From Micropterix aruncella (taxonomy: Eukaryota; Arthropoda; Insecta; Lepidoptera; Micropterigidae): 64,000 nt of DNA. Under the pieces are notes generated by a model. That model saw nothing but the letters and a program-made list of their open reading frames with translations, did not search any database and had not been told where the DNA came from. This document shows, one piece after another, positions 1 through 10,507 of the stretch. Where the stretch lies: positions 1,596,561 through 1,660,560 of the forward strand of contig OX155973.1 of assembly GCA_944548615.1 (NCBI GenBank), in the 5' to 3' direction. The position numbers were made by a program, and so were the translations under genes. Positions within the stretch are counted from its first letter, which is position 1; the number at the start of each line of letters is the position of its first letter.

Positions 1-1228
1 TGAAAATTAGAATGTCATCTATCATAATACCATTATGTTTAAAACTTTACGCATTTCATTAATCATCAACATGGAAAATAAACTCAGAATTTTCAAACTC
101 CCTTATATCATAAATTGGGTTTCTTGCCAAATTATATATAATTATCTTTTTAAATTGGTCCTCTCCAAGGCTTTTCATTTGCTCTGGAATCTTGTACTGT
201 TCTCTTAGGGTTCTTTTTTATCGAAACAATATACCAAAATGTATTTACAAGGTAAACTTTTTTTTTATTTTTTTCTTTTTTATTTATTTATTTATTTATT
301 TTCATAACAAATCAACATTACAGTTTCTACCAATCCGTTGATATGCAATATACACATAAATATAAAAAAAAATAATAGAATTCTTACAAGTACATACATA
401 ACATGTTTAAATAAGCGTTAAATACAAATACCGGCATTAAGAATAGAAAAACTTACAAACTTACAGTACATAAGAGTGAAAACAGTTTATATTATTCTGC
501 CATAAACAAGTAGCGCAATGCCCACACCTTGAAGAGATGCGGGCTCGCTGTAAAAATATCAAAGTCTGGCGCTGTCGAACATAGCGCATTTATGTGCCGC
601 AAAGCTCGTGTAAGCAGACTCCATCGACTTAGGTTGGTGCGCGAGGACGGCTCCGCAAATTATGATTATGAATGCGAGCACGATTATAATTGTCCGGGAC
701 AAACTTAAAATCTTTGCCAACATTATTTTACAGGCAAAACTCCTAGCGACTCCTATCACCCATTTTAAGCATATTCTGTCTTCAATATTGAGGATCTCTT
801 CAGTGGCGTGCCCAGGGTTGGTGAATGGGGCAAGCCCGACATACATTTTTGTGTTTTTTACGCGTGTGTTTGTGTTGTTTAGAGACATTAGAGGACCGGC
901 GAGTAGTATCAGATATGTCGTTTCTACATAAAATTGTTCATACTGGGTTGGACAGTCCATACCTCCTGAGTAGGGTGAGCATATGAGCGCCTTCCCGACT
1001 CGCACGTGCTCACTCAAGGTTCAACACTAACTATGGTTCCAATTCGTTATTGCCGCGCGTTATGCATGCATACAATGTATGCTTTAACGATATTAACATA
1101 TTTAACCATCAGAATAGTCGATCCTTTGTTAAGAAGGTATGTGAAAAGCTGATTATCAGATCGGATTGAATTAGCATGCACAAGCACTCACAAGCACATT
1201 CGCACTACAGATACACACACCCACACAC

Positions 1229-1268
<40 letters not shown>

Positions 1269-1796
1269 ACACCCACACATACACACTCTCCATCACACAA
1301 ACACACACCAACATCCATATACTCGCACATAGCGATTTTAACTGTTACTTTTAAATTCTTTTTGGTTTTCTTTGTATTGTATTGTTTAACATATTTTGTA
1401 ATCCTTATATAGCAAATAATTTAAAACATCATTGGCTTTACTACTGGTATATATTATGCTTATACGTATTTTTTTATGCTGTATGTTTTTAACAAAAATA
1501 AAATAAAAATAAAATAAAATAACACAAGCCTGGCTTAAACGTCAATACAAAAGTCATATAGATACATATATTCTTTTGCATAATTTGCCACAGGTGAGAA
1601 TGAGAGGACCACTGATTTTGAAAGCCCCGTTGATAGCCCATGTCTGCGAGCGAAATAACTAGCTGAACTGAACTCAGTAAAATTGCGGCGAATTGTCGCT
1701 TTGTCGATAAGCTGTTTTGTCATGTGGAGCGATCTGTGGCCGGTAGATAGCAAAAGGCGCTCGCAAATTCATATATTAGTTTAACGACCTTTTTAA
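1..1796. other. Non-coding sequence upstream of first visible brm exon
   Basis: No supported gene. The stretch is presumably a brm intron, because the exon at 2121 begins in the middle of the protein. It contains a TTTA-rich run near 275-300, a CA microsatellite, and a ~110-base block near 600-720 that resembles 34150-34260 (both include the string gaggacggctccgcaaat), so it is a dispersed repeat of unknown class. At about 803 there is a string like a hAT terminus (CAGTGGCGTGCCCAGGG), but no partner end or target duplication was found. Confidence 0.5.
1214..1312. repeat. CA-rich microsatellite
   Basis: Imperfect (CA)n tract with CAT, CCA and CTC interruptions; the purest part is around 1241-1264. 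It gives a spurious His-Thr open frame on the + strand. Confidence 0.9.
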
Positions 1797-2035
1797 CCCG
1801 GTAACTCCCTAACATCCCTTGCGGGACCAACGGCCGACTCCCCCAATTTCCAGGTTATAATTTTTTATATGTCAAATTTCAATGCGATCATTTTACAGTA
1901 TTTTTTTTTATGATCCGTATAGTGGTTTACAAGTTATGGTCGTTTGTATCAAGGACGTCGACTCGCGTCGATTTTACGCGCGAAAATGTCGCGCGCAAAA
2001 GTGATAGCTGAATTTTTACTTCGCGAGAGGAGGGG
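1797..2035. mobile_element. TTAA-flanked MITE (CCCCTC family)
   Basis: A 239-bp block flanked by TTAA at 1793-1796 and 2036-2039. Its right part is the reverse complement of the left part of the element at 8717-10142, including the strings gcgcgcaaaagtgatag and gactcgcgtcgatttt. TTAA targeting is the hallmark of piggyBac-type transposition, so this is probably a non-autonomous piggyBac derivative. It ends 85 bp before a brm exon. Confidence 0.7.
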
Positions 2036-2120
2036 TTAAGAAGATTTTTAAGATATAAGGCAAGCCGGCCTTTTCGGCTCGTATGAAGGAACCACCATTA
2101 AATGTCATTGTTCTTTCCAG

Positions 2121-2241
2121 GTACAAACTAAACATGGACGAAAAGGTCATTCAAGCGGGTATGTTCGATCAAAAATCCACCGGCTCCGAACGGCAGCAGT
2201 TCTTGCAGAGTATTCTCCACCAAGATGGAGATGACGAGGAG
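2121..2241 (+). CDS. brm: Brahma (SWI/SNF ATPase), internal exon: start of SnAC region
   Basis: Brahma is the ATP-dependent motor of the nuclear BAP/PBAP chromatin-remodelling complexes. The exon follows a pyrimidine tract and AG (2119-2120) and ends before GTATGT (2242). It begins with one base of a split codon and reads [17 protein letters not shown]..., the conserved stretch just after helicase motif VI, then the start of the Snf2 ATP-coupling (SnAC) domain, ending in the acidic DGDDEE. The helicase exons upstream are outside the window. The phase joins exactly to the exon at 3356. The match to insect Brahma/SMARCA2/4 is from recognition, not alignment. Confidence 0.95.
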
Positions 2242-3355
2242 GTATGTACTAAGACTACACTAGCTTTCATGATTATCATCTATCGCTCTACAGTTCCAAA
2301 AATCATCCGCTTCTTACTAACATCCCTTCCATTACAAAATACCCAGATTCTTAGCCGTGTACTAATGGTATCACTGATAATTCACCATTATTTGGGGAGG
2401 TTGATTATTAATACTAGAGTGCTTGCGCCGGTGACATATGACAACTAGAGCTGTCGACTAGATGAGAGGAGACTAGAGAGGCCGCCGGATGGGTGTTGAC
2501 CCGTGCATTTGGCCGAACGTACACATGGGGTTTATTTATCGATATATTATTAGCTAGATATGCCCAGATACAAATAAATTGGCTTCGCTCGTAAAACATA
2601 TGACAGAGAGAGCAATAAATTGAACAGTATGCGAGAGAATAGCGCACCAATATGGTTCGCGGCAGCTCTCACACCAGAAACGGTCGGCAGTCTGCCAGCG
2701 GACTGCGACCAAACTACTACTAGCCCCCTTTCAGTAGTGGTTTTGAAATGGTCATTTTCCAGTGCAACGGCCCACCTAGGGGATCATAAATCGATGGGCT
2801 TAGTGGCCAAACTGCAACAGGGCCCATTAGCTCCCGGAGTGACTTAGTGACTTATGGACAACTAGAGCTGTAAACTACAACGGGCGAACCCGTCACCTCA
2901 GGAAGTTTCAACGAAATTTGGTCGTTCTGTCTCCAGTGAGTAACGCAGCAGACTTAGGACAAAATAGTCCACCATCAAGTTTCGCAAGATGCCCGTAAGA
3001 AGCCAACTCCTTACCGCGAGATAGCTAGCAATTACTTTATTCAGCTTCAACGAGTGTCCATGCACTTACTTGTTGGCGTTCATGGTATATATGCTCTCGA
3101 GGTTGGGCACACTATAATAGCCGTGAAGCATTTTGTAAGTTTCTATTGGATCTCCTCGCTGCCTACGTTCCTCTAATGTCGTCAGACAGAGTCTTTCACT
3201 CGTACTTTGTATGGTTTGTTCCTCAGCGATAGCACCAACTTCGTCGATCTTCTCTGAACTCTTTCCAGGAAAGTTAAAAACTAAAATGACATTTAACGAA
3301 GTTACTCACTTTTATTTGATAGATAACGATTCTCGTCATTAATTTCTGATTGCAG
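2242..3355 (+). other. brm intron without recognised gene
   Basis: Intron between two brm exons, GTATGT donor and TGCAG acceptor. It contains unclassified repeat-like sequence: the string gacaactagagctgt occurs near 2439 and again near 2858. An open frame at 2620-2847 has no recognisable domain and is probably chance. Confidence 0.6.
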
Positions 3356-3526
3356 GAAGAGAACGAAGTACCCGACGACGAGATGATAAACCTGATGATA
3401 AGCCGCGGCGACGACGAAATAGAGAAGTTCCGTATCATTGACGCGGAGCGAAAGGCAGAGCAGAAGAAACCGAGGCTCATAGACATTAGCGAGCTGCCAG
3501 ATTGGCTCGTGAAGGAAGATGATGAG
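3356..3526 (+). CDS. brm: Brahma, SnAC-domain exon
   Basis: A 57-codon exon in phase 0 at both ends, bounded by TGCAG (to 3355) and GTCAGC (from 3527). It reads EENEVPDDEMINLMISRGDD... and ends LPDWLVKEDDE, which is the core of the SnAC domain that couples ATP hydrolysis to histone contact in SWI/SNF ATPases. The previous exon ends in DDEE and this one continues the acidic run, as in fly Brahma. The next exon is 10.9 kb away because of the large insertion at 6041-14219. Confidence 0.95.
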
Positions 3527-4003
3527 GTCAGCAGGCCAGTAAGTCCCCCAAACCCCCAACAGTAGTCTCTTCTTTTTCGCATGGACTGTTTTTTGCTTGT
3601 AGCTTTCAGACCATATTGTCTCCTATCAAGTGTAATTGCGAGGTAGCTATATAATTGTAGATTTGCTTTTTATTAAGAATTTTAGCTTTCTTAACTGCTA
3701 AATATGTCATCATAAACGTATGTGAAAAATTATAGTAGCTGGGCCATAATATAGATAGATAGACCTACTGTGCATTTGAGTACTGATTGCCCTACTCAGT
3801 ACGGATTGTCCTTGTGTCCAATTGATGGCTAAAAACCATTCTTGAATTTTTCAAAATCTTTGTGTTAGGAAGTAAGTCCCGTTATTACTCTTTACTTAAC
3901 ATACATAGGTAGTAAAGAATTTTACTATAAAAATGACAAAAAATAGTATCAAAGAAGATTACACTAATAATTAACATAGTCGATCATTTGAAACCCACTT
4001 TAA

Positions 4004-4224
4004 CCCTTCAAGCCCCGCGACCTACATCGAAGCCAACTGAACGCGGCCAAGAAAAGTGATTTGATTGGGTTTTTCGTGTCATTCCGTATTCAATAGTATT
4101 TTATTTAAATGCACGATGATATTTGTATCATCGTGCATTTAAATAAAATACAACTGCATACAGAATGGAATTTTCCTGGACGCGTTCAGTTGACTTCGAT
4201 ATCGAAGTCGCGGGGCTTGAAGAG
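4004..4224. mobile_element. Foldback TTAA MITE, near-palindromic
   Basis: Flanked by TTAA at 4000-4003 and 4225-4228. The arms start CCCTTCAAGCCCCGCGAC and CTCTTCAAGCCCCGCGAC (reverse strand) and pair over nearly the whole 221 bp. The centre is a perfect 26-bp stem (4096-4121 with 4126-4151) around a four-base loop. The ends resemble the element at 23139. It lies inside a brm intron, so it is transcribed with brm and could form a long hairpin RNA. Confidence 0.85.
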
Positions 4225-4436
4225 TTAAGTTATTAATTGTACAATCTTATTACAAAACAAAATAAATGCTTAATAATTCGAATGGGTAAATGTCAATAAT
4301 TCAAATGAGTCCCGACTAAAAATTATTCATCGTAATTAACAAAATAGTCAGCTAAAAGTTAAATAATCAAAATAGAAGCCAAATAATTGAAACAATCAAA
4401 AATTCAAGTAGATACGTACTAAAAGTTAGTTAGTTA

Positions 4437-4963
4437 GTTAGTTTTCCTGGGCTATTTCCCGCACTTGGCCTCTTGATTGGGTCGTTGTGCGTGGCTCATG
4501 TTTCTATTTATGTTACTCCAGCCAACCCAGGCTGTCCCAGAAGGTTAGCAGCCTGTTTGGGTTGCTACAGGCCTCCGGGACAGATGCTGGAGATTGTAGT
4601 ATTGCCCGTTGCTCTGCCACGCTCCTGCATTCCATGAGCACATGCTGTGGCGTTTCTTCTTCCTTCATGCATCCTCTGCATAGAGGGCTGTCTGTCACAC
4701 CTATGGTACAGGTCACGCGATAAGAGCTGGCACGTTCACAGTACTCACACTAATGCAATGTCACTATACAGTGTGTGAGCGAGAGAGACGGAAAGACTTT
4801 TTATGATGCGCATCAAGTGAAAGTCACGTCGCGCGTCACGACATTGCATTAGTGTGAGTACTGTGAACGTGCCAGCTCTCGCCGCGGGACCTGTAAACAG
4901 GTTTTTGTTTAGGGGACAGTGGCCTGTCATAGTACCTATGACTTGACGGATTTTGTCCTTACT
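4437..4963 (-). mobile_element. 3' end of RNase H-type LINE (copy 1), interrupted
   Basis: On the - strand this encodes the extreme C-terminus of a LINE ORF2 (SPLCRGCMKEEETPQHVLMEC, then a stop soon after LTFWDSLGWLE). The pattern C-x2-C...H...C is the usual zinc-knuckle-like tail of such elements. A (GTTA)n tail marks the 3' end at 4427-4442. Sister copies lie at 15362-16099 and 40352-41395. This copy is 5'-truncated and split by a MITE at 4709-4893. Confidence 0.8.
4709..4893. mobile_element. TA-flanked MITE inside the LINE tail
   Basis: A 185-bp element with ~50-bp terminal inverted repeats (outer end CAGGTC...; shared inner string gagctggcacgttcacag), flanked by TA at 4707-4708 and 4894-4895. 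The sister LINE copies at 15622 and 40624 have uninterrupted ctatggtaaacagg at the same point, so they show the empty site and confirm the TA duplication. This fits the Tc1/mariner superfamily. Confidence 0.85.
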
Positions 4964-6040
4964 ACCAAAGTAGTCAGTAAAATGTTGAATAATCAAATTA
5001 AAGCTAGATCATAAATTTAAAACTAAAAGTACAAATATGAGATAAAATAAAACGATCAGACATTTTAAGAAATCATACATACCGAATTCCGTTACCGAAC
5101 AGATGGCTAAAAAGCATCTCTTTATGATCATTATTATTTAAATAGGTGCAATGTTTGAAAAGTCATGGCTCTGGAATTCAGTGAGATCGTAGAAGAGATT
5201 ACACTTTGAGTACCGATTTGAAGGCACTATATAATATTTTTGAAATTTTAAATCATATTTTCTTTCTAGTGTTTAAGTGATGTTATAAATTGCCAGATTG
5301 TTCAACAAGAGATGGATATTAATTGGCAAATGCGTAAGCTTAGCCAATAGCCTTTCTTTTTTATTTATTTATTAAAAATAGGGATATAATATTACAGTGA
5401 CAGTATCGTTATATACTAAAAATAAGAAGTTGAGAAATGAACATAATAAATTTACTAAATTAAATTAGTATAAAACTCATTATAATTATCGAGATAGTTA
5501 AAAGAAACAAAACGTATTAAACAAATCTATATATTTACATATATCATTAAGAACCGATATCACTCATAAATAATTACTATTTAAGAACATTAGTTCTGCA
5601 ATATTATAACGGCTAAATGTCCATGTAAATTTAAATGTAATTTAAATTTACATTGTTCAATGTAATTTAATAAACTGCAATGAGCGAAACCCCGTTTTGG
5701 AGATGATTAACGAATAATTGATTTAGTCATGATTATTTCAATCTCGATTAACTTTAGTCAGGACTAAATCAATCATGATTAGTCGATTGAAAAATTAAGT
5801 CGATCCAACACTACTGCTAATTCACCATAATCTGTTGTAGTTGTTTCTTCGCTATTGCCATTTCAGACTATCCAAAGTCTATCGAAAATTTTATCCAACA
5901 CTTTTCTATTAGGTAGTTTAGTATTTAATTGTCTAAACCTTTGATACTGGATATTTTTACTCATGAATCAAATATTACAACTAAATCCTTTATAGTGTTT
6001 ACTCTACTTGACTATTCATGTTCCATCTATAGGGAAATAT
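4964..6040. other. brm intron, AT-rich, no recognised gene
   Basis: AT-rich sequence with short palindromes, for example around 5615-5660 (taaatttaaatgtaatttaaattta). At 5700-5815 related GATTAGTC/GACTAAAT strings occur in both orientations, suggesting a small decayed inverted-repeat element. Nothing coding was recognised. Confidence 0.5.
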
Positions 6041-6073
6041 CTGTGGTAAATGGGTAAAAGGGGTTAAGTCATC
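6041..6073. repeat. Left terminal inverted repeat of the 8.2 kb element
   Basis: Starts CTGTGGTAAATGGGTAAAAG and is 29/33 identical to the right end in inverse orientation. Mismatches are at positions 8, 24, 31 and 32. It is preceded by ATAT. Confidence 0.85.
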
Positions 6074-8239
6074 AAACAAAAAAGGTAATAAAGAGAGATA
6101 CTGATCTAATTATTTATGCACATTAGTCATCTTCATACATATCATCTTCCATTACATCAGGAAGTGTATCAATTCTCACTGCATCGGTTTTTATATTTTT
6201 ATAAAAATCCCTATAAACATCAGGAATGTATTGCAGTAGATCCATTAAATCCTTCTTTTTTTTTGGCAGAAATAGGTACTGATTGATGATGCGTTATTGG
6301 TGGCTGTAGATCGATTAAAGGTCAACCTCTCCTTTTGAATGATTTTTTTTTAAATGGTATATCTTTGTAGTCAGATTTGTATTGCATTTCCCCAATTTCA
6401 TGTTTTATGAACCGCAACCACCTAATTTCTCTCAAAAAAAAACGTTCACGATCAATGTTGACTGTTTTTTTTACAAGACTTGAAGATAACAGGGAAGAAT
6501 TATAGGTAAAAGTCTGCTTGAGTCATTTGAATTACCTGAAACTGATTTTTTTTTCCAGTTTGCCTGGATGGAAAATAGGGACTTCTCTCTGTCTTTTCTT
6601 TTTTTCAATTAAAGCTTGAGCCGAATCACACTCCATATGTGTGTGACCAGGCACCAAAAATTTGTGATCTATAATTTTTAAAGTTGTATGCCTTTGATAA
6701 TTGACGTACACATGGCAGCCATGTGGCTGTTTTTATTCTGCCCCCCGCATGTGTCTGAATACATTATTACACGTTCAGTATTTGCGGGAAGATGTTCTTT
6801 CAAATGTTTAGCAATGCATGATGCTATTTCATCAGCACCTCTGCCAGCATCAACTTCAGACCACATGTAACAATAAACCTTGCCGGAATTCGATTCAAAA
6901 ATTGTTAAATTGTACGTCCATAGTTGACGTTTGTAGAAAGCTTGAGAATTGTGCAAAAATGGTGTGGGTAAACATTGCTCAAGGTCGAATGAGAGTGTTA
7001 CGATTTTATTATCACTATTTTCTGCCAATTTGATGTCATTTGACTTAGATTCGTAGGCATCTTTTGCTAACTGCTGATGATCATCTAACTCTTTCTGTAC
7101 AGACTGATTATCGTCAGTCATATTTAATTTCATTTGTAATGTGTCACATTTATCATATGTATCATTTTTTGGTGGTTTTATTTTTAAATTTAAAGTGTGA
7201 AACAGCTTTCCATAAGATGAACGACTTACAACATCAACTCCTTCAAGAGCCTGCCGATATTCATTATATATTTTAGATAAAGAAAGATGAGACGGTAAAT
7301 ATCTTTTATCGCTCTGTTTTCTAGAACAGTGACTCTCGTATGTTGGTATGGATAAAAGGTGATCAGTAGCTTTTTCTAAAAACTCAGACGATAGTTTGTT
7401 TGGCGATGAGCGTTTTCCTCTTTGGTCGTCTATTGGAATACCAGATGTTGAATTTTTAGTTTTAGTTATGACAGTTGCCAAGTATTTCTTTGTCTCACAA
7501 AAGGTGACTCTGAAGCATTTCGCACAAATTGTTTGCAGTTCACCATTTATTTTTAAATTATATCTTGGTATAGTTTCGCGAGTTCTTTGTTTGGAAACAT
7601 CAGCAATTTTCCGCTTAGTTGTTTTCTTATCTGCAAAAGTGACAAGACCGGAAATAAAGAGGCACCTTCTAGTGAGAGAACCCAAGTCCCAATAATCTTT
7701 AAATAATTGTAATCTGTCGTTGTCGTTGAATCGGTCCTTACACAACATTCTACAGTCTTCCAGGCTACTGAAAGTTCGTCGCCCTATTTCGTTGCCAGTT
7801 TTTGTTAAATAACTGGGACCCCTATTGCGTTTTTATGAACGTTCTGAACGTGATTTCCTGGTATCATTTTTATTACATTTTCTTTTCCTTGTTTTTGGGT
7901 TCTTGAAGTTAGAAATGGCATTCGATCGTACATCTGCCTCATTCATCTCGTTTATAATAATATTCTCACCGTCATTTTCTATATTTGTGTCATTTTGTAC
8001 TTCAAGTGCAAGTCCATCTGTATCAAAAACAGTAACCCTAAAGGTGCGATTCCACCAAAATAGTGTGCAGCACATTTGCTTGCACACATTTTGTGCAAAA
8101 CTCCAACAGTGCAGGTACTAAGCTGGTGTCGCATTTGGCTTCCGTCTCCACTGGTAAGGCTGTGCGTAACTTTTGTAAGCGCACAGTTCAGCACACTTGT
8201 GCGCGAACATGTTCACTGAGCAGAGTTTCTGCCGAGACA

Positions 8240-8630
8240 GTTCAGTAGTTAATATGAACGTTGTTATTCAAGCTCCAAGTAATACTGGAAGCGACTTTTT
8301 CAATTACAAAGGTGATTTCAGCATTGTGCTTTTAGCACTGGTTGATGCAAATTATAAGTTTACGTACGTAGATGTCGGTTGTAAAGGAAGAATATCGGAT
8401 GGTGGTGTTTTCAAAAATACTGGTTTCTGGGCTAATCTTCAGCAAGGAAAATTAAATTTGCCTGAACCTTACCCGTTACCCGGAAGGAGCAAACCAATTC
8501 CACATGTCATTGTGGCAGATGATGCTTTTGCGTTAGATATAAATTTAATGAAACCATATCCCGGTCAACATGACAAAAGAGAGAATATTTAATTATCGGT
8601 TTTTATTTTTATAATCACTGTGACTAGAAT
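8240..8630 (+). pseudogene. HARBI1-like (DDE_Tnp_4) transposase fragment
   Basis: The + strand reads TGSDFFNYKGDFSIVLLALVD..., GCKGRISDGGVFKNTGFW and PHVIVADDAFALDINLMKPYPG, the middle of a Harbinger transposase. The first catalytic Asp region (normally upstream) is missing. A one-base shift at about 8582 ends the frame with TAA, whereas the +1 frame continues ERIFNYRF. It is therefore inactive. The family normally works with a Myb-like partner, which is absent here. Confidence 0.88.
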
Positions 8631-8716
8631 CCCATAATACAGGATAAGTTTCAATAGCTTGAATAAAATTAATAATTTTATCATTCGTTTAATCCATATT
8701 TAGCTTGGTTAATTAA

Positions 8717-10142
8717 CCCCTCACGTTGCGAGGTAAAAACACCTATCACTTTTGCGCGCGACATATTCGCGCGCAAAAAATCGACGCGAGTCAACGGCCT
8801 TGAGAAAAACGATCATAACTTATAAACCACTAAACGGAATAAAAAAAGATAAAGAGAAAAATGATCGCATTGAAATTTGACATATAAAACATTATAACCT
8901 TATCTCGTAAAACAATTAAGATAATAATGAATAAATATTACAAAATTGGCAAACTGAAAAAAACTCGCCTATAAAATCATTTCGATTTTTTTGTAAATAC
9001 AGTTTTTGTAAATATCAAAAATTGTAAATACAGTTATGTTCTTTATTAAATGCTTTACCAAAACGATATTTTTTTTTTACTTATTTGCATACAAAAATAC
9101 GGAAAAAATATTTATTTATTCAGCCAAGAAAAATTTTATTTATTCTCGTAAAAAAAAATTTTTTTAATTTTTAATTTGTGACTATTTATGGTATTTTTTT
9201 ATATGAAATTCTTTCAAAATAACTTTATTACTACATCACTTCTTCTTAGAAATCACACCAGAACTTTGACCTTTGTCTGATATTATAGAAAAATCTAAAG
9301 TTTTGAGAGTTTCCGCGTTCGAACCTAATAATAAACTTTGAATGCCCATAATATAAAATTCGTTAGATTTTTTCAATTATATTGTCTTATCATAGACTTA
9401 TTATATGTCTAATAACTAATTACTATACTCCAAAGAGTCACATTTCATCGAAAAACTATGGAAAATCGCACTTTTTTCTCTCATAGTAATTATCAAAACA
9501 AGTTTCATTTTCGCGAGCCATATTAGAAAAACAACATATAATGTTCAAAATACGCCTAATTATGTGATAACTTAGGATGTAAATGAAGCAATACCTATTT
9601 TATTAGTAAATTAAAGCGACATTACGTCATGTTTCGCGATATATAGGGATATTTCACAAACATTACAAAATAAAAACGGCCATTTTTTCACATTGTTGGC
9701 CATTGTTGACAAAGTGTTTTCTTCGAAAATTCGTGAAAAACAGCAAATTGATTGTGGAAATTGAATAATCCTAATGGCTAAACTACTTAAAAAGGGAAAT
9801 TACTTACTTTTATCCGGTATACACTGCACTTATATCCACAAAACACTTCACAAAACAAACACTTCGCGGAACCTATACGCCGCCGCGGGGGGGCCGATCG
9901 ACACTGCTGTTTTGACGTCTAATGCTGAGTTTTTAAATCGGCGGTCGATGTTATCGTCGTTGGCCGGCGAATGAAAGATTATTTGGCCATGTCGTCCCGC
10001 GGTCAGAAAGCATTAAAGTACGACGATTCGAATCGTAAATTGCATTTTTCGCAGCGGCGAGCGCGATATCCAAAATCGGATGTTACGGATTGTTAGGCGG
10101 CCGCCATACATGTCCCCAAATGGATGTTACGTGCTTGAGGGG
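8717..10142. mobile_element. TTAA-flanked element, 1.4 kb (CCCCTC family)
   Basis: Flanked by TTAA (8713-8716, 10143-10146), with ends CCCCTCACGTTGCGAGG and, reverse strand, CCCCTCAAGCACG. The left 240 bp matches the reverse complement of the MITE at 1797-2035. It has no recognisable transposase. GC content rises at 9870-10080. Probably a piggyBac-type non-autonomous element nested in the Harbinger copy. Confidence 0.65.
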
Positions 10143-10507
10143 TTAACAATGTACGCGCACAAATCAATGTTTTCACTCCGGTAGCGGAAGCAAGACTGAG
10201 TTCGCGAACAACAGGTTTGTACACGTCGACGCGAGTCCACTGCCTGCATGTGTGCGCGCACAAAAGTATACAGATGTGCGCGAACATTTCTAGAATGTTC
10301 GCGCACAATTTGTTATTGTTTGCTTTAGTGAGTCGACCAGAATAAACATTTGTGTCGCACAATGTGCATTGCAGTGCCGCACAGTTCTGCACACTGGTGG
10401 AATCGCATCTTAACATCTCTAACATCTCTCTCGGGAAGCCACAGCGCATCATCGTTATCTGAGGAGGGGTCAAAATCCTCCGGCGTCAACATTATGATCT
10501 CGTCGTC

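Larger units (their letters stand above)
8042..10410. mobile_element. PIF/Harbinger element inserted in the transposon gene
   Basis: Terminal inverted repeats AGGTGCGATTCCACCA (8042-8057) and its complement at 10395-10410 match at 15/16. The flanks are TAA at 8039-8041 and 10411-10413, the TWA target typical of PIF/Harbinger. Deleting the element and one TAA joins the - strand frame as ERDVRDVRVTVFDTDG, so it inserted into a reading exon. It contains a HARBI1-like fragment and a TTAA element at 8717-10142. Additional inverted strings rich in TGTGCGCGCACA occur inside both ends. Confidence 0.88.

Noticed and set aside
559..1017. 152-codon open frame on the - strand with a hydrophobic stretch
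   Set aside because: No recognisable domain, and part of it translates a dispersed repeat shared with 34150-34260 and a hAT-like terminus; probably chance.
1176..1412. Open frame rich in His-Thr
   Set aside because: It is a translation of the CA microsatellite.
2620..2847. 75-codon + strand frame in a brm intron
   Set aside because: No domain, no splice support, no codon signal that I could judge.
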